Shown here one piece after another: positions 46,694 through 58,537 of a DNA stretch of 64,000 nucleotides (the stretch's first letter is position 1; every line of letters begins with the position of its first letter). The stretch lies in NCBI GenBank assembly GCA_948567375.1, contig OX419758.1:62749001-62813000 (forward strand). The letters are read 5' to 3'. The DNA is from Lunularia cruciata. Lineage: Eukaryota; Streptophyta; Marchantiopsida; Lunulariales; Lunulariaceae. The position numbers and the translations under genes were made by a program. The notes under the pieces were generated by a model. The model was not told the DNA's origin, searched no databases, and worked only from the letters and a program-made list of their open reading frames with translations.

Positions 46694-49600
46694 ATGTCAT
46701 CGCTGCTTGCATACGGTCAGGGGTTTCTTAGTGGGAATATAGGCGCTGGTGCAGGATTAACCGAGCCCTGGGCACAATCATTTGGTTGGGGAGATGGGGG
46801 TGCATCACAAGCGGATCAGGACCCTAATTGTAGCTCCGTGCAACGCTCAGGGGCAACAGCTGATTTTTTCAGCTTGATTCAAGAGGGTGCTCCCAAGGAG
46901 GAGGTCCCTCCAACACCTAAACTTACCAGGAGTTCTACCAGAAAGGAGTTACATTGGGACTCCCCTCCCCCGTCACCAAGCACGCCGTTCGTGCACTTGC
47001 CATTCTCAGTGTTGCAGCTAGTGGTCACAGGGACAAAGGCAGATGCTGTGGTTGTTGGTGTGTTTCAGGAGAAATCCATTTTCGCCGTTGAGACCCTGTT
47101 GTATCTACCGAAGTCGCTCAATTTTGCCGAGTTTTTGGAGTTCAAGCCTGATGTATTAGCAAACATCAACGGCAAGGTATTTTTTCCTTTTTCTTTATGA
47201 CGAATCAGAGCTAGAGAAAGGGTGTCATGTTGTTATTGTTTGCGCCAGATCCAGTTGATCGACGATCCTGGAGAGTACGGAAGGGGCAAGAATCTCGTAA
47301 GCTCACTACAGAAGCTACAAAGGTCGAGAGAAATAAGGAAATGGAGATGAGTTGTCTAGACAAGGTTCTGCTGTTTAAGCTAAAGCAATTTACAGCTTTA
47401 ATGCCAGCAAAGGAGAGCTGAAAAAGCAAAGTGATCTCTGAATTCAAACTGAACTGATTTTAACTACCCTTGCGTCCCCCTATTTTCCGATGGAAGCTAT
47501 CCGTAAAACTATCTGGGTCAGGAAGGTATCACTAGGTGGGAATTAGGAAAGTCGGCGGGACCTCTGACTGTGTGAATGTTTAGGGACGCTTTGGGTAGGA
47601 ATTGCCGGGAAATATTTGATCGCGTAGATATTGCGAATGTCCTTTGCATCCGTACTGTGAATACTTCAATTTCGCCCTGCAGAATACTTGTGACTAAGAC
47701 AGATAAAGGGCCTGGAGAGACGATGATTAGGAGCACGCCCTAGTTGGCTTGAGTATACTTGCTTCTTTTGCTACACAGGGGCTCCTTGATATATGATGTC
47801 AAGCTCTTGAAATTGGTCGCTATCTAAATTTGTTCTCAATTTTTCTCAGGCGAGCAGTTCCACTCTGCCTTTCCCCCGTCATGCACTCCTCCAATTAAGA
47901 ATGCCCTCAAAGGTGGAAAAATAAATTGTTATTGCGCCTGTGTTCAGCAGCCCCAGCAGCTAGCCGGGGGGAAAGGACAGGAGGTTTAACGTTTAGAAAA
48001 TGAACCTTTGAACTCCCCATGCTCACCATGTATTACAACTAATCCTGTCTCTGGGTACTGATCGCTTCCTGCTACCAGCTCTATCGGCAGAGCCTACGTT
48101 GCTCGTCTTTATGAATTTTCGAAACTGAAGATCATCTTTCGATTTTCAAGAGTTCAAACCAAGCAGTGGTCAGTAGAAAAGTAGACTCATTTCCGACTAC
48201 TTTCACATGCCAGGTGGTGTGCACGGAGGATTTGGATCTGCCCGCAGAATTCACCCGTGCGGTTGGAACACGGCCTCAAGCCTTTCTTGCGCAGCACTTC
48301 CCTTTGGATAAGTGAGTATTTAAGCTCATCAACTGAAGAGGTTCCCTGCAGATCCCTTGTGTAGCCCTACTGGTTTTATGTCATGGGTTGTTGAATACAA
48401 ATGTTTTAATTTACCTGTTGAACTGTCGGGGAGACGATCAGACGAGGTGTCCTAATCTAGTCCTTTGCCGTCCAGTTTAGCTTCTCACAATTGTATCGGC
48501 AATCACATTCTTGTCGGTAGAGCTCAGTCGTCTTCTTCAGCATGTGACTTTCAGTTTATTAGGGTCCATTCATGAACGAAGAAGTTTCGGGCTCTAATAT
48601 GTCCTCGCTTCATCGTTTGCAGGTACAGTGGTGTTATCTTCGGGCTCTGGCGTGGGGTTCCCCCCGGAACTGCAGAGGGTGTTTTCTCCGATTTCGTGCA
48701 GTCTCTTCCATTCCTCCTAACTAATCGCATAAATGCAAGAAAGTACGAAAACCTCGGGAGACGGTTTGATGCAGTCTTGAAGGTGATGCCTGAGGCTGTT
48801 GTTTTTGTCGATGATAAATGTGCTCAAGTTGTCATCAACCCCGCAGCTGCCGCACTTTTAGAATTACCTAATCATGGGGAAGTTGATCCTAGCAAGGTTG
48901 CTGCTGCTATGAGGAAACTGACCGAACGATGCAGCACTCGTACAGACCCTCAACAGTAAGTTCCTGTTTAGCATCACTCTTAACAGCTCTTAGGAGTCAT
49001 ATTTTCATTTTGTTCGTGTCCTCCTACGATTCCACGTACTGTGTCGAGTTCTGGCATAATTTCTGTACCTTTTCGTGAGTAAAGATTTTTCCTTCATTGC
49101 TTAAATGAGCTTAATGCATCCACTGCTTCTGAGCAGTATGTGAGCTTATGAAGAATCACAATTATGTCCTGTACAGCTGGTTAAAACTTATCAGTGCTGA
49201 CGACGAGTTGGAAATTGAGGAAGACTGGGAGTTGAAGAAGCCAAGGCGTGTGCTACACGTGCGCTCATACCCAGTTAGCAGTCATTCAGCGCATGGGCGT
49301 CTCTGGCTCTACGAGGATGTTACAGCGCCAAGGGATGCCGAAGAAGCGATAGAGGCCGCAAACAAAGGCAAATCCCAGTTTCTTGCAATGATGAGTCACG
49401 AACTTCGAACTCCCATGACTGGTAAGAGATCAAAATATTTCTTTTCGTGTCAAAACATTCAAACAATCTTCACAATACTGCTGATAGAAGTCAGCAATTG
49501 TGCTTGTCGTCGGCTTGTAGGCAATCTGCACACATTTCGCATTAGCTTGTACAGGTGAAATGAATGTAGATATCCCTTTCATCCTAGTGAATATGGAGTA

Positions 49601-52600
49601 GATCTCCTTGTGCAAGCTTAGAGATATGGACGGTCTTCTGTGGGTGCAGGTGTGTTAGGAATGCTGGACCTGTTGCAGCTGACCCCTTTAGTGCCGGATC
49701 AGCAAGTTTTGATGAAAATTATGCAAGAGTCTGCCGAAGGACTAATGGAGGTCATCAACAATATTCTTGATTACTGCAAAATAGAAGCTGGTCGGCTCTT
49801 GCTAGAGGAGATAGATTTTTCTCTTAGCGACATTTTCGAGCAGGTGCGAAACCCTCCTTTGAGTTTTACTGTAGCTCAGAATAACGCTTCTATTCGTTTT
49901 GATAGCTTCGAAGTCCCCTATCTCTCAAGTCTGAGTGGCTGGTACTTTGAGGGTTCATAATAAGTGAAACGGCAATAGTTAGCAGCTGTTACAACATGGA
50001 TCGTTTTGGGGCTTGACTTCAGTTAGTTTTTAGTCAGTTTCGTATATTAAGGGTTGTGAAAAGTAGTCCAGGTTTGATCTACGTTAGGTAGGGTTCAGGG
50101 TATATTCTGATATACTGTAGTTGGTTTAGATCTACTGTAAGGCTTGGGCGAGCTCCGTAAATGTTTTTCTCCTTTCTAGAGTATAACAGTTATACTCTAG
50201 AAACGGAATTTGATTCGAACATTTGGCCTCATCCTGATCTTCAGATCCATGAATTAAGTAAGAAGCAGCTTTCGGAGAAGGGTTTGGAGTTGAGAAAGAC
50301 TTCACAACCTGGTACCAGGAATGTCGTAAGAGGAGATCCTGTTCGCCTCCGACAGGTGCGCTCGTAGTTGCTCGTTTGGCATGCTCTGGAGGAATAATGA
50401 AACTTGGTTCCTCAAACTGTCCTGCTTAGACGTAGAACATATGAACACTGCTAGTGCTGCTTATAGTAGAATGGTGTGCGGTTCGCAAGCATGAGCTTTA
50501 GCAAGCATGAGATTTATTGGAATTATTCACTAGAGAGTGAACAGTTCCGATAATTATTCTTTGCGCTTTTGTGATCCGTTCCTTGCTGATATCTGATTCA
50601 TTGCAGAAAATGGCTGTTTTCTGCAGATATTGAGGAACTTGGTTAGTAATGCTATTAAATTTACGGAACATGGTAATGTTACTGTATCGTGGCGCTTCCT
50701 CGATTCCCAATCGTTTGACTCTTCTGTTTCCGAGTCCTCTTCACCACCTCCGAAGAGAAGTGAATATATCAACCAGATCATAGGCGCTGCTCGTCAGGAC
50801 AGTTGTATAATCAAGCTGACACCACCTGGAGCTAATGGTCGTTCAGTACTTACCGTGGATTGTTCTTCTCAAGGAGGGGCCATACACTGTGCCGACCAAC
50901 CCGCTACAAACCCTGAATATCCTGGGTCTCCGCGGAATCAATCAATTCGTAAGAAGTTGCCATCAGCTAAATCCGATCTGCTCAGGACATCCTCCGATTT
51001 ACTCGAACGCAGGAAAAGGCTGGCCTCGGAAGCGTTCCAGATTCCTGTTCCAGGTCGAAGCTACAAAGCGCTGAAAAATGAGCAGCGAGCAGATGATGAG
51101 GTATCAAGTCTGACTACCATGTCAGGAAGGTCGCCTGTGACTGTGAAACCTATCGGTGATGTGCCAGCACATGTTTCTGAAGAAAATGGTTACCGGTCTA
51201 CTGGCAAGTCTCCAAGACTGTCTCCGGAACATCTTCGAATGATAGAAGAGAAACATTTTCTTACGGATAAACACTCGAGTTGTAAAATAGCTCCTGGAGC
51301 GCCAGAGGACTTACCTCGAAAAGACTTAGATCGTCCAGTCCTTGGATCCAATCCTTCTGACTCTACCAACCAATCACGCATGGGTTCTTTTCCTGTCCCT
51401 GATGTTAGCTTAATAATGAAGTCCGTGGAACAGTATACAGGAAGTACGGATACTGCAGAATTAGAATCTCCGCAGATGAATCCCACAGCTTCCGTAATTG
51501 ATTCAGTGAACAATTTTGGCTCGGTTACTGCTCGGGACGTGAGCGGTAGAAAGGCTTCGCTTCCCGAAGTTCCGCAGATTTGTAAACTATGCGGTGGTGT
51601 AAAATATGGCGTGAGCAGCGCGAAAGTAGATGAGGAGGACAAGGTAGAACAGCCGAGCAAGATAGAAGAAAATGTGTGGCTGGAAGTTAAAATATCGGAC
51701 ACAGGAGTAGGAATTGGAGTTGAGCAGCTACAAAATTTATTTGTCGCCTCTCAAGCAGGCAGTCAGAGAAGGTAAAACACATGGCTTTCTCTTCATTGCA
51801 CATCTATACATAACCTTGCGTGAAGACTGTCAACAGATGGTGCTGTCAAAGCTGCCCTAGGATGTAGGTCAATATACACTTTGACTGTCGTTCACATCGG
51901 ACATAGCTACTGCCTATTGCCAATACTCCCAAATGGATTGAATGAGGGGGATATACCTTAGTCCTGGGCTTTTTCTTAGTCTCTGTTTTAAATATGATCT
52001 CGAGCAGGATCTTACAGTGGGACTCGGATATGATCACTTATGGTAGTGTCTTGTGTTGCAGGGATGCCGCAGGAACGGGACTTGGGCTTGCTATCTGCAA
52101 AGGATTGCTGGGTTTGATAGGTGGAAAGTTAGAGTTTGACACCAAGCGTGGAGAAGGGACCGTCGTCACTGTGACCATGCCGCTGTTACCGGCTGGAGAA
52201 GCAGTTGAAGTTCTTGTAGAGAAATCTGTCCCTCCAGTAGAGAAATCTATTTCAGCACAATCGTGCAGCAGCCAGGCCCCAACACAACCACAGCAGCCGA
52301 AGAAGCCTGTGGAAAAGAGCACTCTACTTAACGTTCTTGTTGCAGAGGACAACGTCGTGAATCAGCTATTAATACGCAAGATGTTTCGTCACTACGGACA
52401 TGTGGTAAAGTTCTTACAAGCATGTCCTCCCCAATTTTGTTGCCTTTTCTGAGGGTCTATCGGCCAGCACAGCTTTTTCTTCCAGCGGTTGCCTGTCAGT
52501 GTCCTCTGATTTCTGAGGGTGATGTCTCGGAGATAAGGTTGCTGTTGAACTATTTTGGTTGTTTCCTTTTCCTGGAAAGAACTGGTGGGTCTCATTTCAT

Positions 52601-52934
52601 GAATTAAACTCTGAGCTGATGATCGCGTATTCTGCAGGTCGACGTTGTTGGAAACGGAAAGCTTGCAGTGGAAGCTGTACAGAGAAGAACTTACGACTTA
52701 GTTCTCATGGATGTCCAAATGCCCATACTTGATGGTCTAAGCGCGACTAAGGCTATTCGAGCTCTTCCAGCACCAACATCAAGTGTACCCATCTATGCCT
52801 TATCTGCGGACACTCCAGGAAGTGGACCCATGGAGGAGACGGGTCTTGACGGATATTTGAGCAAACCCATATCTTGGGAGAAAATGTCAGGTTTAGTTGA
52901 GAGAACACTAGCAGCCAAGAATAGTGTGTTGTAG
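46694..52934 (+). CDS. PAS-containing hybrid histidine kinase (PHK-like)
   Basis: This is a two-component phosphorelay sensor. Ten exons join in frame to 1098 residues: 46694-47176, 47249-47296, 48214-48311, 48623-48955, 49177-49421, 49650-49843, 50245-50355, 50627-51771, 52062-52404 and 52638-52934. No signal peptide or membrane segment is evident, so it is probably soluble. A possible GAF-like segment (about 100-250, with VIFGLWRGVPPGT) precedes a PAS-like domain (about 258-370, RFDAVLKVMPEAVVFVDD to GRLWLYEDVT). HisKA has phospho-acceptor His395 in MMSHELRTPM. The ATPase has its N box at Asn512 (NLVSNAIKFTEHG), G1 at Asp862 (DTGVGIG) and G2 at 890-895 (GTGLGLA). The receiver has Glu981/Asp982, phospho-acceptor Asp1025 (LMDVQMP) and Lys1076 (SKP). 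About 320 polar residues split the ATPase domain. The exon 7 start is inferred from phase and domain length. The architecture resembles the moss PAS-histidine kinases (PHK). Confidence 0.9.
50173..50203. other. Perfect 31-nt palindrome before exon 7 of the histidine kinase gene
   Basis: TTTCTAGAGTATAA, CAG, TTATACTCTAGAAA: 14-bp perfect arms and a 3-nt loop, 41 bp upstream of the inferred exon 7 acceptor. In the pre-mRNA it would form a tight hairpin in the branch-point/acceptor zone. It also contains competing TCTAG acceptor-like sites. Confidence 0.85.
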
Positions 52935-53628
52935 AATACCCACATCTGTATAGTACGCCGGGTTTAACTGTAGGTAAAATCTGTACAAAAGAGCTACAAT
53001 TTTTTGTTGGAGATGATGGAGCTGATCAGTGATTGTTCAGGTCGTCGAGGTCTATAAGTCTACCTTGGCTTGTATTCCCAACCACATTCAAGTAAATGGA
53101 GATTAGTCATTCTATGCCGTTGACCATGAATCGCGTTATCCGATGATAATACGAATTATCCACGTACGCTGTCGTGATTTGCACAGCTATTTCCTTTGGC
53201 ATTTATCCGCTACCCTGTTAATGATCATCGATTCATTTTCAACAGCAGCTTGCATTTTAAGAGGATGTTTGTAGTAGATAAGTACCGATTCGCGAGCAGA
53301 ATATCGAGTTTCCGAAGCCAAGGGATAAAACACGACGACATTTGAGAACCAACTTCTTAGCACTTGAACACCTCTCTCGTCGTTTGGCATACTTGATTCT
53401 TAACAGATGTCCGCCACGGCAACTGTGCTAATTGCCTTTGCGGATTGCACTTCGTGGCCATCAAGAGGCGGGCATTGCTAGCTAGTAGCGGGGTACATCC
53501 GGATGTGGATTGATCGAAACCCTTTCTAAGCGTCCTACGTCCTGCAAACAATGGCAACCGAAGACACATTGGTATCAGCTTCGAATGTGAGCGAAAGTAT
53601 TTCAGGGACCACCAACAGCAGATGATAA
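52935..53628. other. Histidine kinase 3' untranslated and downstream sequence
   Basis: Non-coding sequence follows the stop codon. The polyadenylation site cannot be placed. No repeat was recognised. Confidence 0.4.
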
Positions 53629-53816
53629 TTCACTTACTTCCAGAACGAAGCGAAGCCTTATGGCCATATAGATGCTATTTTCCGATGCAATGCAGAAAGA
53701 AAATGAGCGGCAGATATTATTAGTCACTTACTTCCACAACGAAGTCAATCCATACAGTCAGTTGATGCTATCTTCGGATGGAAGGCAGAGAGAAAATTAT
53801 CGGCGTCAAGTTCTCC
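53629..53816. repeat. Diverged 94-bp tandem duplication
   Basis: CACTTACTTCCAGAACGAAG to GCAGAAAGAAAATGAGCGGC (starting at 53631) recurs from 53725 with many substitutions but conserved order: CACTTACTTCCACAACGAAG to GCAGAGAGAAAATTATCGGC. Confidence 0.7.
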
Positions 53817-56800
53817 TCGATCAAACTAGTACCCAATTAAAAGCTGCTGTAACTCATTGATGTTTCCTCTGTGTGGAATAGCTTCTCTTCCCTGGCAGTT
53901 TGAAGATTAAACAATCAGAAAGTCATAGTTGCCGACTTTTATTCAACCGACAAAATATCCTCCGCAATGACACAGATTGATATTGTCCGTGCAATGCGAG
54001 GGAATCTGTACTACCAAACTGAGCAACACATAAATATCCTGTTGCACTATTTGGCGTCAGTGAAGCCACACTCAACCAGCAATACTGCTCATATACCCTT
54101 TTATCAGAGAGTTCTTCAGGCTTAGCAGAGTTTGGGCATAACAACGAGTAGGTGTGATCGACACTGCAACTTATGTTTGCTTCTCTGGAAGGTATAAGTG
54201 AACAGTATCGTATGCTGAGGAATAGTGCGACCTCGCTTTACACGCGAGGAAGAATGCATGGCTATACAAGCAGAACGTATCTTTGAACTGCTCATGTTGT
54301 TTATAGCATTGACACTATTTCGATGTTTTTAGCATGTAAAGCGGAGCAAGCACATAGAAGAGGTAAGAATCTGATGAGAAAAGGCGACCGCGAATCTCCC
54401 CATAACTGAAGGAAGAACGCACAAATTGCTGATTTCTCATCACAGTCAAGGATCCTAAGTCCTCGGACATGACCTACAGTTATTATTTGACAGAAGATGA
54501 CGTATCGGTAATACTACTGTCATGTTCAGATATACCTCTTAGATATGTTTATGTTATAAGGCACTGTTGGTAGGGCATGCAAAGATAGAACAAGTGTAAA
54601 TAACAAGCAGAATCTCCATGACAGAATGACATGCACACGATCCAACCCTTGGCACATCTTTATGAAGTGAAAGACCTGAATTAGAATTCCTCAATTTAAT
54701 CATCTGTAATGGTGGCACTGCGAAATGCAATGTAACATCATTATAGTGACGCACATCTGATATAGTATAAAACAAAGGAGCCACAATTGGTGCACATGAG
54801 GGAATCTTTGGGTCCTGTGAGTCTTGATAACATGTTCTCGCTACAAATTATAGAACAAGAAATACCTCTCTTGCATACGTTCATCTACAAGATTGGCAGT
54901 AAGTGAGCTGTTGAATGAGAAGCATTGGAGAACCTCACATCTGCTTCTCGATTCGCTTAGCTGTGACCGTGAATTAGTTTCCAAGCAATGGCAATGTTAC
55001 ACATCCCCACGAGTATCCGGCAACTTGAAGGATTCTTGTGGAGATGGCACTTACATGACCACCTGCCACCTCTGGTGCTGTTAAGCGGCTAGACAAATCG
55101 GTCAATGAAGTGTCATATCAATCCGACATCATCAGTGACAATCTCAATGAGGTTTTAGATGGCTGTGAGAATCGTCGGTGTAATTGACCTTGGTTAGGTT
55201 TGCCGGCCATGCTAGATTATGAATAACGAGAAGAAGAACACAAGTTGAACATGAGGTTTCTGTCCACTATTTCATCAAAACTGAAACTTAAGCTGGAAGT
55301 GACTTGGTGAATTGCATGTATCCTCTATGCCCTGATTACTAATAGAACTACTTATGACGTTTTCAAACTTTTTGAATAGTTCTAAACTTGGTTGTCATTG
55401 GTCAACCATTCGTCAGCTATGTTTCAGGCAAAGTTCCATGTTTGATGGTTCTCGATTTGAAGCCACGCAGTCTAACCGAAATTGCCAAGCTTACCGTAAT
55501 ACATTCATCCAACAATAAAGAAACATTATCAGGTTGGCATTTTGAAGCTTTGAAGCTAGTGGTGAATAAGATTTTAGACTAAGAGGACATCAGTTCAATT
55601 CGAGTACTACAGCATGAAATTCGCTCCTTCGGAGCTAACCTGTACAATCAGCGAGAAAGTCGCGAACTAACTAATCGTCCAATTATGCTTAAAAGAAACT
55701 GGAGGATATCGACAATGGCAGCAGTGATAGTTAGATGAAGTCACCATACGATTGATCGGAATGAATACTGGTACTCAGTGCTGTATCAAACACCAAAGTC
55801 ATAAATTTGGCGAGCGTGTTTTCCATGCATACGAGAAAAGGCATTGTGATTGCTTGCATGATCACATCTGTAAGCTACAGTCGCTATCGGACAACGATGT
55901 GCACCAAGAACTCAGAATGTCGCTTGCTTGTGGAAAGAGCACATGCATCACTTCACACGACGTTCGATTATACCGAAATCCCTCGCAATCTGCTGAAATA
56001 GTCACTGCTAAGGCGACGTCATGCATGATGGGGATGGATACGACCATCGGAGGACGAAATCGGAAAAGACCCGAACCTTTACGACAAAACCAACGCTTCT
56101 AGCGATGTCTGCGACGTACTCATACGCGTTCGTTGTTTACCTCTTCTTGGTCGCTGTTCCCTCGCCGGATTCTTCACTCGCGACGTTGCTCCGGATGATT
56201 GGTTAATTGCTGATAATAATGAAAAAACACGTTCTCAGACTCATGAATTGATCTTGAACCGGTAAAGAGAATCTGCCATCTTCTTCATTTCTTTGATCAC
56301 CCAGCTTCTTTTGTAGTGCATTGAGGTGTGATCAAGTTGGAAATGGAAGGAAAAATCCCCTTCTCCTTGCCCACCGACTGGAGGAAAGGAAGTTTGAGGT
56401 ACTAACCGCGCCCAGGGTTGCACTGTGTGCATGGATCCGCGGAAGATGATATGAGTTTTTATTTGACACTCTTCTGATTCGTCTTTGCTTGGTGTCGGTT
56501 ACATTAGAATAAAAGGAACAATCTGGATTCCAAAGAAAATTGTGCCTACAGTCAGTCTATCGACGGACCTTCACGCAGACGTTGAAAACAGACCGACACA
56601 AAAAGCTCAGAGAATGATGCGAATCGCTATTTGAAGCAATTTGATTGCTCAGGTTTTATATGCACTCATCTTCACCATGCCAACACAAATCAAGTCAGCG
56701 CCAGTTTGCGCAGAGAAGAACTCTTCACAGAGCGCCGATCGCCGGTTTGACTGTCTGATGTGGTCACCGCGTGGAATCATGACGTCTCCGTGTCAGTACT

Positions 56801-58537
56801 CCAGATCTCGAGCAATAAGATCCGTTTCGCAATTGCTGGACATCTGCAGTACCTCGTATCAAGAGACTTCTACAACCTCAATTTACTGCTGGAAACGACG
56901 GCCTGTATAGACAGCAGCAAATCCTGTGTCTCGTGCTGGTGTATTTAGTTTTTCCAATCAGAGGTAGAACGCGACCATGGGAATCGAAAGGAGGCAACAG
57001 GTCCGTGGCGAAACCATGATTACGATCATCAACCCATAGGATTTTCATGGGTACTTCCATGAACTTTATACATTTCGGTTTTCGTAGTATGTATAGTCAC
57101 AAGAGGAGTGTTCTCTACGAGAATGACCTCACGAGATCCGGCTGCCTAAATTAAACACGCTCAGTTCGCTGAACTGAGCTGCATTATAGTTATGTATAAG
57201 CAAATGTCAATTATCCTGCGAACGGAACGACAAAATTTTCAAGAATCCCTACAAATTTGCAGCAAAGCAAGAGCAATTGCAATATCACTATATCACAGCT
57301 GCTCACTATGAATGAATGTTTCAAGAACCCTTCTACAAATTGCTGCAACTCGTGCTGAGAAGTAATTATGACCACGGAATTAAGTCGACTCAATCTGAGA
57401 CTGGTCCTTGCCGGCAAACCTGATCACTAATCAGTAAACAACATCTGCAGCTGCAGCTCTCTATATGCAAGTGGTCTCAGGACCGCTGTTGCTGGCGAGC
57501 TAATCAAGCAGCTGTAACACTTCGGTCCATGGATGGACTAATAATGTGGAGTGAGTGAGCTCATTGCATTCTGGAGCTAGCTTGGTCTTCATCCCATCAG
57601 AAGAAGTCACACTAGCTAGAACGGTCTTGTAACTCGCTTGACCGACGACAGTCTCCATACCATTGCTAGTATCACCTATGTTTGTCTTCAGTCGTTTGTG
57701 CTTATCAATAGGACCGCCATAACCTGAGCACCTCTTCCCCCTGTACTGAAGATCGAGAAGTCGAGTTCAGTACCGGAGATGAACAAGTTTCTTGATGCCA
57801 GAGGGGAATCATGTCTGCAAATTTTAGCGTACTCCACCGCACCCATCTCCTCTTCAACCTGTGATTTCAATCCGCAAGAATTAATTCTCGCTGGTTTCTG
57901 ATTCGCCCCATCGAACTGACTGAACGAAGCACGCGTTTCGATTCAGGTCAGGATCTGGAACTGTCAGCTGATTAATTAACCATCGATATGATCCGTTGGA
58001 AGAAATTTTGGAGAAGAAATCTCGTGTGCGGATTAATTCTGTATCAGAGCCTCCACACGCTCGGTTACCATCCACTTCTATAGAAATACTTAACTTTCAC
58101 TCCAACGCCAGACAACTGTCCGCTTAGGACGTACGTAGGATCGGCTGGTTAAGCTAGAACTGTTCCCAACGAACCGGCTGATGGAATGCACAAACTCCTC
58201 ACGGTAATGATAAGTGGAGTTCGTCCAAGCGAAGCAGATGAAGAAGAAGACGAAGTTGAAGAAAAAGGGAGAAGGAGAAGGAGAAGGAGAAAGGAGATGG
58301 AGATAGACTCATAGAGTCAGAATCTTGACGAGTGGAGATATACAAGCTTGAGGAGCTGCCCTGAAAGGAATCAATTTCTCACTCGAGTTCCCAATCACTT
58401 GAAAAGAGGACGAAGAGAAGAATAGGAAGGGGAAGAAGAATGAGGTTGAATCTTGCTGAAGAGAGTAGCCGTGCTCGTGCATGGAGAAACCAAGAGCGAA
58501 AGCTAAGCAATTAACAAGAGCTTTGAAGAAGATTGAA
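53817..58537. other. Intergenic, nothing recognised
   Basis: Many short open frames occur on both strands, none with a recognisable domain. A GAGAAG-rich tract lies at 58.24-58.31 kb, probably in or just beyond the 3' end of the minus-strand gene. GGCGACCGCG at about 54,385 matches only a few bases of the tail family. Confidence 0.4.

Noticed and set aside
48760-49330. PAS domain as a LOV photoreceptor
   Set aside because: The flavin-binding GxNCRFLQ motif is absent from the PAS segment.
51190-51702. 170-codon minus-strand open frame
   Set aside because: It is the shadow of histidine kinase exon 8.
54380-54395. GGCGACCGCG match to the retroelement tail
   Set aside because: Only about 14 bases match and neither the GATGGG stem nor a target duplication follows, so chance is likely.
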